From: Podospora bellae-mahoneyi
Lineage: Eukaryota > Ascomycota > Sordariomycetes > Sordariales > Podosporaceae
Assembly: GCF_035222275.1 (NCBI RefSeq)
Contig: NC_085882.1
Span: 999,501-1,063,500, forward strand
Length of the DNA: 64,000 nucleotides
Direction of reading: 5' to 3'
In this document: in pieces, positions 57,099-64,000 of the stretch
Position numbering within the stretch: position 1 is the first letter of the stretch
How the letters are laid out: each line of letters begins with the position of its first letter
The notes under the pieces: generated by a model
Databases searched by the model: none
Seen by the model: only the letters and a program-made list of their open reading frames with translations
Told to the model about the DNA's origin: nothing
Position numbers and translations under genes: made by a program

Positions 57099-57189
57099 CC
57101 AGCAACAGCAGCAGCAAAAACCCCAGAGAAAGAGAGACAAAATTATTAGTATGATGCAATATGGCACCCCGAAAGCACCTCTACCATGA
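56242..57189 (+). CDS. Glutamine-rich protein with one in-frame TAG
   Basis: A single frame is open from the ATG at 56242 to 57189 except for one TAG at 56464-56466. With the stop ignored it would be 315 residues. Both sides look coding: the first 74 residues include HYLQRYVDVDHWRPYI and end RKLIIF, and the second part continues VRNGFRIPAWIPAANPELQPG with a helical middle (ACIILIQMAPDLAREIPRRYLEIQ). The C-terminus is alanine-rich, then glutamine-rich (CAG/CAA repeat at 57046-57118), then basic. The TAG could be the 3' end of an intron, since TTTTCTAG is an acceptor. The only phase-matching donor I see (GTTGGC, 51 nt upstream) is poor, so a nonsense mutation is also likely. No family is recognised. 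Confidence 0.55.
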
Positions 57190-57511
57190 TTAGATGCCGA
57201 GTGGGAGAAGTTGTTTTACTCGGAAGCGATACATGTATCTTTCTTGTCACAGCGGAATGTTTAGGTGGGAGAGAATTTAGGATCGGGCTAGGGGAGAATG
57301 GAAGATGTTTTGGTTGACGCTCTTTTTCTGATTTGAGTCTCTTGGGCTTGGTGTGTATGGGATACCTTACCTACCATCTTGAAACCGCTCTGCTTATAAG
57401 GCATCTCGGAATACCTTTAGACTCTATAGAAACCTTTGCTTGAGCACCGTTACATCAGGCAACAGTCTTATATTTTCTCTTTCTTTCTTTTTTCGGGCCT
57501 TCATGCGTGGC

Positions 57512-57548
<37 letters not shown>

Positions 57549-58039
57549 GAGGTGTTCGTTACCAAGATCTGAGAGGTGGTGTTGATGCTGAGCAAAGAAT
57601 TCAGATTCCGACGTCGAGAATTGGAACACATGCTTAGAAACATGCCCCGAAAGCGAGTCGGACTTGTCCAATAGGAGATGTATTGTCTGTACCAAGTACA
57701 GTAAAGAGAAGTGATGATCTGACAAGAGAAACCCCCTTCCCACCGCAAAACTCCAATATTACTTCCTGCTTGTTGCTTCTGTCGTTGTAGAGTTAGATAC
57801 AATCTTTCTTTGTTGGACTACCCTTTTTCTGCAAGATATGACAAGACACCAAGTGAGAGAGCGAGCAGACAAAATCATATCCATCCATCCATCAACAAAC
57901 TAAAAAGCAGAAAAACAAAACAATCCCCCCCTGCCTACCTACCCATGTGTTATTTCCCTTTCGTACATCCCATCCCATTCCATCCATTTCATACAAAAGA
58001 GAGAGAGATCGATCAGTCATGTCTTGACTCCAGGGCTTT
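57190..58039. other. Spacer with T13A24 tract
   Basis: No gene. T13 runs directly into A24 at 57512-57548. The right end is the likely 3' untranslated region of the Atg33-like gene. Confidence 0.55.
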
Positions 58040-58760
58040 TTAAACCCTCCCATAAACATTCACCACCCCATCCCCCCAAATCCCCACAACCGACATGAAG
58101 AACCCCAGTCCCAAGACAGACACCTGGACAACCTGCTTCTTGAGCCACCCCTCCACCTTGGCCCTCACCTCCTCCCCGTTCGCCTCCTCCCCAACCTCCA
58201 ACACCTCATCCTCCTCGCTCTCTTCCTCTTGCTCTTCACCAAGGACCTCATAGCTGGCTTCCATTCTCGCGCGGGCAGAGGCAGAGGGCTTCTTCTTCTT
58301 TTGCTGGGGGAAGGACTTCTTGCTGCCGGCAGTGGTGGCGGGGGAAGAAGGTCCGAGGGAGATGTAAGGAGCGACCAAATCCGTCGCGACGAGCTGGGAG
58401 CCGAGAATGAGGGCCGAGGTGTAGAGGAGGTAGGGGTGGCGGAGGGGTTTGGGGGAGAGATAGTATGCGAGGAGGAAGGCGGTTCCGGAGAGGCCGGAGA
58501 GGGATCGGAGTTGTTTGGTCGAGGTTGTGGTGAGGGAGTCAAAGGCGCGGAGGGCTGTGGTGGCGGAGGGGAGGTTGAGGAGGGAGGGGATGGTGAGGGT
58601 TGTTAGAGTGTAGGAGAGGCCCTGGTTAGTGAGCGTCATGTTAGTTGCAGTTCAAGGTGAAGGCATCATGCGATGCCATGTGGAAAGCAACACATACCGT
58701 CAACAACCCCAACGACACCGTCCCCACAAACTTGAGCGCCGAGACGCCCCTCGTTGCCAT
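58040..58760 (-). CDS. ATG33: Atg33-like mitophagy membrane protein
   Basis: Resembles Atg33, a mitochondrial outer-membrane protein needed for mitophagy in yeast. Two exons (58698-58760 and 58040-58621) flank a 76-nt intron (GTATGT donor, CACTAAC branch, CAG) in phase 0, giving 214 residues. The N-terminal membrane segment is ALKFVGTVSLGLLTGLSYTL. A second hydrophobic pair surrounds AFLLAYYLS and the PLRHPYLLYTSALIL segment, where the Arg-His-Pro-Tyr-Leu-Leu-Tyr pattern is what I associate with Atg33. An acidic region (GEEQEEESEEDEVLEVGEE) precedes the last membrane segment, VSVLGLGFFMSVVGIWGDGVV. An internal ATG at 58639 lies in the intron and is rejected, because splicing joins LLT to GLSYTL cleanly. 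Confidence 0.8.
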
Positions 58761-59195
58761 GATGTTACGAGTGTGTGCTTAATCTCTTGATCAATCCAGT
58801 CTCACTTCCTTATCAAAACGCGCGGATGGCCGTCGAAGGTTCGAAAGGTGTCACCAAGTTTGCCTGACGCAAAGTCGTGGTCGTAAGAAGCCAGTGTTGC
58901 CGAGCTCACGGTTAAAGCTTAAGGTCTTGCCTATTGTGTGGTTGGACAACCCGCCCGCCCCGCCGAAAGGAGGGGATGAGGGGCTGGATCTTCTTGGTCC
59001 GGCCCCGCTGCAACTCACAGCGGCCCGTTTCCACTTTTGCGTCATCGCTCGATCAGGTTAACCAGGGGGTAGCTGATAGAACACCCTAACCCTGATTCAA
59101 GATGGAAGACCACAGAAGACATCCTGCAGATATCCACCCCCCAATGCAACTTGTTTCCCAATATCCGCCACCCCACCAACATCCACTATCGTGAA
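58761..59195. other. Spacer upstream of tRNA-Ser
   Basis: Contains the promoter of the Atg33-like gene and the 5' flank of the tRNA gene. No other gene is seen. Confidence 0.5.
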
Positions 59196-59277
59196 GGCGC
59201 GATGGCAGAGTGGTCTAATGCGTGAGACTCGAAATCTCATCTCTTCGGAGGCGTCGGTTCAAATCCGGCTCGCGTCG
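59196..59277 (+). tRNA. tRNA-Ser (anticodon CGA)
   Basis: An 82-base type II tRNA. The acceptor stem pairs GGCGCGA with TCGCGTC, with one G-U pair, and the discriminator base is G. The D-arm carries the A-box TGGCAGAGTGG. The anticodon stem TGAGA/TCTCA encloses the loop CTCGAAA with CGA as anticodon. A long variable arm (CTCTTCGGAGG) follows, then the B-box GGTTCAAATCC. No intron. It would decode UCG. A T4 at 59293-59296 and a T9 at 59309-59317 serve as Pol III terminators. Confidence 0.96.
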
Positions 59278-59292
59278 ATAGGATATATTTAC

Positions 59293-59317
59293 TTTTACAG
59301 TTTGGGTATTTTTTTTT
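59293..59317 (+). terminator. Pol III terminator of tRNA-Ser
   Basis: TTTT at 59293-59296 and nine T at 59309-59317, starting 15 bases after the tRNA 3' end. The longer run is a likely backup stop. Confidence 0.7.
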
Positions 59318-59648
59318 CACCTATTCTTGGGCAACATAGCGCAACGTTGTCAAGGGCGGATGCTTTATTCCCGGTTTAGCAGCTTCATGTTTGTCTTGCA
59401 AGCCAGATATGGTCAAATATCACGGCTTCACAGACCTTTCACACATGCACCCATTAACAGATATACTCCCTGTGTTTGACCGCAACTGATAGTCTGATAC
59501 AATTACTGCCACGCATCATTAATTCGCTTGTTTACTCCGCTACATGCCACTCCCGATCATCATAACTTTCCTCCCCCCTTCATCCTCCTCTCATCTACTC
59601 CCTCTCATCAAACACACCCTCATCACCCTCCCACTCACAACCAGACCC
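59318..59648. other. Spacer between tRNA-Ser and TMA20
   Basis: No gene is seen. The right side is the TMA20 3' region. Confidence 0.5.
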
Positions 59649-60322
59649 CTAGTCAACATTCAACCTCCACAACCCATCCCCCAAAAAGTGCGCATCCTCC
59701 ATCACCGGCCCCTTCCCCTTCTCCTTGATCTCCCTCGTCCCCATAACCAGCACCCCCACCGCCGCCGCCTCCTCCTTCCCCTCAGCCATAACCACAACCG
59801 GCTCCCCCTTCTCCAACTCCCTACTCCACCTCCCCTCCCCATCAGCCCCCTCATTCGGCGCCCCGTCCCCAAGCGTCTCCCTCCCCTCCCTCGCATCCGG
59901 CTCCGGCAGCCTCCCGCCCGCAGAAGTCAACCCCGGCGCCATGAGCGTCGCGCCCGACAAGACAAACCGGATAGCACCGCGGTCTATCCTCACGGTGGGG
60001 AAGCACTGCGGGAACCGGTGCACGAGCTTGAGGTGGGGGAGGAGGACGTCGCTGTCGTGCTGGAAGAACAGGGGGTTTCCGTCGCAGACGTAGAGGGATA
60101 CCCGGTCGGGGAGCTTCATCTGCTCGAGGGAGGACTTTTTGGGCATGATCTCTTCGATGAAGGGGTTGAGGAGGGGGTAGGTCTGCAGGAGCGAGGTCCG
60201 GAGGGAGCGCTGGATGGAGGATTTGAGTTTTTGTTTTGGAGAGGCGGTGAGGCTTTACAACAGAGGGTTAGTTTCCATATAGCTGGAGGGAGAAGGGGGC
60301 CGTACTCTTTCTTGAAAGGCAT
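59649..60322 (-). CDS. TMA20: Translation machinery-associated protein 20 (MCT-1 homologue)
   Basis: Tma20 (human MCTS1) binds 40S ribosomes with Tma22 and helps recycle subunits and re-initiate. Two exons (60306-60322 and 59649-60252) flank a 53-nt intron (GTACGG donor, AACTAACC branch, AAAG acceptor), giving 206 residues. Exon one is only 17 nt. After it comes the pre-PUA part (SSIQRSLRTSLLQTYPLLNPF, EEIMPKKSSLEQMKL and DRVSLYVCDGNPLFFQHD). The PUA domain follows from HLKLVHRFPQCFPTVRIDRGAIRFVLSGATLMAPGLTSAGG to the C-terminus, with the conserved RGAI, SGA and PGLTSAG. A Glu/Gly-rich insert of about 30 residues splits the PUA region and makes it longer than the yeast protein (181). The C-terminus LGDGLWRLNVD matches the family end. 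Confidence 0.92.
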
Positions 60323-60855
60323 CTTGTTTGTTGAGGTTGAGAGAGCTGCGCGGCTCTCTTGCGGTGAACTTTGTGGTGGTTGGTTTGGATCAAGTGAAGG
60401 GAAGTGGTATGGAGCTGATTTTGAAAATCTCGTCTTCTTGTAGCTGTGACTTCGTCTCGTTTTTGTAGCGCAATATATCTGATGATGCTACTCAAAATGC
60501 CAGGAGTTGCCTGTTGCTCGGAGGTTGCCCCACGATGCGGAATTGAATGGAGGGGTAAATCAGAACAATAGCCCCACTTTCAACGTTCCTGGGTCACTGC
60601 CAAGGTTGCGATAAGGGGGGCGATAAGCCTACGAGAGCACCACTGTCGTCACCCGCCCCTTGAGCATCGATGGACGGCACTTGAGAGCATCATCAAAGAC
60701 GTAGGCATAGTGGTGAGAATAGAATTCAGTCATTAAAGTAGGCTATAGCTTCAAACCCGCCCAAAGACATCAACCAGCAGGTATAAGAGCGTAGGTCTAG
60801 ATGATATCCGCTTCCGGCCCAGTTCAACCCCGCAATCGAGCTCCCCTCCAGTTCC
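60323..60855. other. Spacer between TMA20 and I78 inhibitor gene
   Basis: TMA20 promoter and the 3' region of the inhibitor gene. No other gene is seen. Confidence 0.5.
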
Positions 60856-61172
60856 TTAACCGTGAGAAACGTGCGAAACAGTCCCGTCTTCCTGGACGTG
60901 TACATTCAGCCTGTTGGGGTTGAAGTCCTTGGTAACCATCGAGCCTGGCTCGATAACTCTGGTGGATTCAGGGAGGTCCTTCTTGCAGAAGCACTGTTGA
61001 CAACCATCCGTCAGCATGCTGTTCATTTTTGAGAGGGCGGTTAAAAGGGACATACAGTCTCTGAGCTTGGCTCATTCTCTGATAGCGTCTTGCCGACAAG
61101 CTTGTTCATCCACTCCTGGGTTTTGTCCTCGGGCATGTTGTCGGCTGTTACTCCTGGGACAACGAGAGGCAT
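60856..61172 (-). CDS. Peptidase inhibitor, family I78
   Basis: A small intracellular serine-protease inhibitor of family I78. Two exons (61056-61172 and 60856-60993) flank a 62-nt intron (GTATGT donor, GCTGACGG branch, ACAG), phase 0, giving 84 residues. The first exon reads MPLVVPGVTADNM... with a WMNKLVGKTLSE segment. The second carries the family signature: KKDLPESTRVIEPGSMVTKDF followed by NPNRLNVHVQEDGTVSHVSHG, with the conserved Arg-Val-Ile and the Asp-Gly-Thr-Val turn at the end. There is no signal peptide, so it is cytosolic or vacuole-associated. Length fits the fungal members (about 70-90). The vacuolar carboxypeptidase is elsewhere in the window, but nothing links the two. Confidence 0.9.
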
Positions 61173-61521
61173 CTTGGTGGTGGTTCTAGGTTGGTGTTTT
61201 GAGCGATTCGTGTAGTTATTCTTGGAGCGTGCGATATTCTGGTTTATTGGTATGTTGATCTATTTGATGTAGATAGGTCTGGGGTCAAGATGGGATTTAA
61301 GTACGTGGTGGTTGTGCAGGAGCGCTCAAAGGCTCCGATGACGTAGCATGGGCTCTGCCGGCTAGTTGCGGGGCGGGACTCAGCCACATCGTGAGCATAA
61401 CTTTATACCAATTAGCAAACAATTGCACAGGTGAGCATAAAGCATGTGAAGTTCCAGCATCTGAAGAAGAAGAAATCCAAAATACAGGAGAGGTGAGTAA
61501 AAACTGCAAAAAGAATGATTT
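61173..61521. other. Spacer between inhibitor gene and tRNA-Val
   Basis: Promoter of the inhibitor gene on the left. An A5 run at 61508-61512 reads as T5 on the minus strand and is the likely tRNA-Val terminator. Confidence 0.55.
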
Positions 61522-61595
61522 TGATTTCGTCCAGGCTCGAACTGGAGACCTTCAGTGTGTTAGACTGACGTGATAACCAACTACACCACGAAACC
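61522..61595 (-). tRNA. tRNA-Val (anticodon AAC)
   Basis: A 74-base type I tRNA on the minus strand. Acceptor stem GGTTTCG pairs with CGAAATC, with one G-U pair, and the discriminator is A. The A-box region is TGGTGTAGTTGGT. The anticodon stem TCAGT/ACTGA encloses loop CTAACAC with AAC as anticodon. The B-box is AGTTCGAGCCT. No intron. The anticodon stem carries T-A and A-T pairs where the common fungal version is GC-richer, but all pairs are kept. Confidence 0.95.
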
Positions 61596-64000
61596 ATAAT
61601 ATGGTTGAATGGTGGTTCTATCAGTATTAGCCCTTATTTCACGAGCTTTGCCAGCTCTGGAACATGATGTTGCTGGGTGGCATTGCAGGTGGACTCAGGG
61701 GTAAAAGGGGGCGCCAGAAGCACAGCATGTTTGCTGCTATCACAGACGAACAGCAAGCACATTATATAAAGACTTCAAGTTTTCACCTGCCATTTTTCTC
61801 TCGTAGCTCACCTTGTTTTAGGTTTTTCCTGTGTCACAATCGGTGTACCTTGCTAAGGGCTTAAGGTTCTTGAGGCATTGAAGCCATTAACTGGACATTG
61901 CAAAGATGAAAGCATTGTTCTTTAGGGCCCCAAGTCTGCTTTTGAATTCCAGGGACGAGTACGTCTCATGTATTAGGCTACTGTGATCCATATCTGCAAG
62001 TATTCACCGATCTCGACAGAGGTAGGTCATATGTCAGTTTTGGATCTGAACTTGAAATGGCAGTCGGCAAGTCCTACAGTCTTGTCCGGGCTTCCACGTT
62101 TCTTTAATGGTTTCCGACTTCCCTGTGGGGAAGACACCAGGCTACTTTAGGATTCGCCCAGCACAAACAGATCTTGGTACCGACGGGATCTAATAACAAC
62201 ATCCATGGTTCGTTCAAGAGGCAATATTTTTGTGGGAATACTCGGAAAACTGGTTCCTTAGCTCCTGGTATAAGTGCGCTTCCATGGACTCAGTACTGAG
62301 GGGATTTGGAGAAGCTGTGACTATTCTGTAACAAGCTGAAACATAAATGTGCTCTTTAGTACAATGTGCCTGGGCGAATATGTCTTTCTTGGGGTTTCCT
62401 GAAAACTCTTTACGCAGTAGGGAGCAAAAGAAAAAACACAGCTGCAAGTACCTGGCTGAAGCCACAAACACCTCAAAGCTCTAAACCTCCATACAAATGC
62501 CCTCTGAAATCTTTGCTGGCGTATGTCTGTAGAGTGGCTTCGACTGGACTCTGCAGTTTTACTTACCCATCGCATAGTGTAAAACCACCATGATAGTCCA
62601 TACAGGTCCTATCAACGCCTCTTCCCTGCGAGAATACACAAAGAGGCCGTCTCGGCATACTATCTCTAAACTGACCATGGTGGCGGACTTCGGAGTCGCC
62701 GCCCTCTCAAAAGATTTTGACAGCTGGTATACGTGTCATCGACCCGGATCCAAAATTTGTGCCCTTTTTGACTTTACCTTGGCGGCATTGCAAGCCGGAA
62801 GAGGTTGATAATGGGCTGGTCGTGGATATAAAGTGCAGGCGATAAGGCCTCAAATCCATCACGAGCTCAAGCCACAAGAATCGCATTGCTGCCGAGCCCA
62901 GCAAACGCACTCCGGGCGCCTGCCTCAAGCCAGATCTCCACGGCACTCCGCAACCTTCCCCAACCTTCCGCCTGAAAGCAACCACCTGTTCCGCAACGTC
63001 TCATTGGAAGATGTGCTCCCAGTGCCCGGAGGGACATAGAAAGAACAGCGATGCAGCTGGCCTGGGAGCAGATCTCTCTCCCTCTCTCTCCCCCCCTCTC
63101 TCTCTTCGCCATTTCACCATCCTAGGATCAAGCCATACTGGGCAGCCATCTTTTTTCGTGGTCTTTAGGTCATCTGTTCAGCAATCAGCTTATCTCCCCA
63201 CTCGTATACCTACGTGGCCCCTCCACCCCGAGCGTTTGGTTCGGTGTGGTGATCTGCGGGGAGCAACAAGCCAGTAAGCCCGCCCAATCTCCAGTCGCTC
63301 TTAATGTCCTCCCATGGCCTTTTTCGCTTGCCTGTTGAACTTCAGGCTGTGGGAGCCCTTGATCAGCCACAAATACTGTTTGTTAACTGGAGCAGCCTAA
63401 CTCTTAATTGTCACCAGGCAATCCATCTTCAACATAGCGTCCGCCAACCTAAGGTAGAACGATTCAGCCGCATCGCCCTTTGCCTCAAGAGCTGGCTGCT
63501 TGGTTATCCCATCAGCTAGATCATCCATAGTCAAGCGGCATCAAAATCGGTAGTCACCGCGAAAATAAAAAAGCTACGATGCCCAAAGGAGCGACGCAGC
63601 ATCACTGGCATGTGGTTTCTCTCACCTCCAGTCAAGTCAGCATCGAATGGCACCATTGCTGACATTCTAGGTACCTCCAACCAGCCCGGTGTGCTTCCAC
63701 ATTGCAAAACCCCGTTGCTATGCGCGGAAGCACCTCGTGCAATGCGAAACTCACACCGTGTTCCACTCATCGAGGTCTCAATGGTAAGTCGTGAGTTCAC
63801 TCCAATCACACCTTCCCTTCTCGACCGGTATCGAGTCGAATGGACTAGGCCTAGGCTCCAGCATGTGTCGAGCGGCCCGGGAAACCTACACTGGATCTAC
63901 CGCCAGCGGTCCGGCCAGGTGGAGGGAGGACCAGGTCCGGATCGGTCGGGTTGTCCATATCTCCCAAGGTACTCTGGGGACCTGGCGCCACATCAGATGT
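61596..64000. other. Terminal spacer, no gene recognised
   Basis: There are many short overlapping frames on both strands, none with protein-like character or clear splice structure. A CT-rich block (CTCTCTCCCTCTCTCTCC type) lies at about 63072-63105. I see no RNA gene. Confidence 0.45.

Noticed and set aside
1-64000. CRISPR arrays, riboswitches, bacterial operons or a secondary-metabolite cluster
   Set aside because: The DNA is eukaryotic with spliceosomal introns; no direct-repeat/spacer pattern and no backbone biosynthetic gene (polyketide synthase, peptide synthetase or terpene cyclase) were seen.

Overview
The window looks like nuclear chromosomal DNA of a filamentous ascomycete, most likely a sordariomycete (inference). 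Genes carry short introns (about 48-152 nt) with GTRNGT-type donors, CTRAC-type branch points and CAG/TAG acceptors. The protein set is typical of such fungi: Zn2Cys6 regulator, F-box protein, Atg33-like mitophagy protein, I78 inhibitor, DUF4419 protein, Tma20, Asa1, Pop4 and a PlsB-type acyltransferase. No bacterial, mitochondrial or plasmid features were seen.

Left part (1-11.5 kb): a small secreted protein (1.5-2.2 kb), a vacuolar M20 carboxypeptidase S (6.2-8.1 kb) and a large F-box protein (9.7-11.5 kb), separated by long non-coding stretches that hold a GGT microsatellite and a 24-bp degenerate minisatellite. From 11.5 to 19.5 kb there is no intact gene. This stretch holds a faint MutS-like relic, a 12-bp minisatellite and a tandem duplication. 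Next come a coiled-coil protein (19.5-21.8 kb), a (TTG)29 tract and a secreted DUF4419 protein (24.3-25.6 kb).

Middle part (26-37 kb): a Fig1-like membrane protein gene interrupted by one in-frame TGA, a divergent and poorly resolved multi-exon membrane protein gene, two fragments related to a copia-protease-like beta-barrel family (fossils), a probable N-myristoylated small protein, and then 4.7 kb without a recognisable gene.

Right part (37-61.6 kb) is gene-dense and mostly housekeeping: glycerol-3-phosphate/DHAP acyltransferase divergent from RNase P subunit Pop4; a small secreted glycoprotein convergent with pantothenate synthetase; a Zn2Cys6 regulator; the ASTRA WD40 subunit Asa1; a HAD phosphatase divergent from a TTC1-like TPR protein; a glutamine-rich protein whose frame holds an in-frame TAG; Atg33-like protein; tRNA-Ser(CGA); Tma20; an I78 peptidase inhibitor; and tRNA-Val(AAC). 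The last 2.4 kb show no gene.

The genes do not form a metabolic cluster. They read as an ordinary chromosomal neighbourhood, with shared promoters between divergent pairs as the main organising feature. Exon boundaries were worked out by hand from splice signals and reading-frame phase. Gene names rest on remembered family motifs, with no database search.
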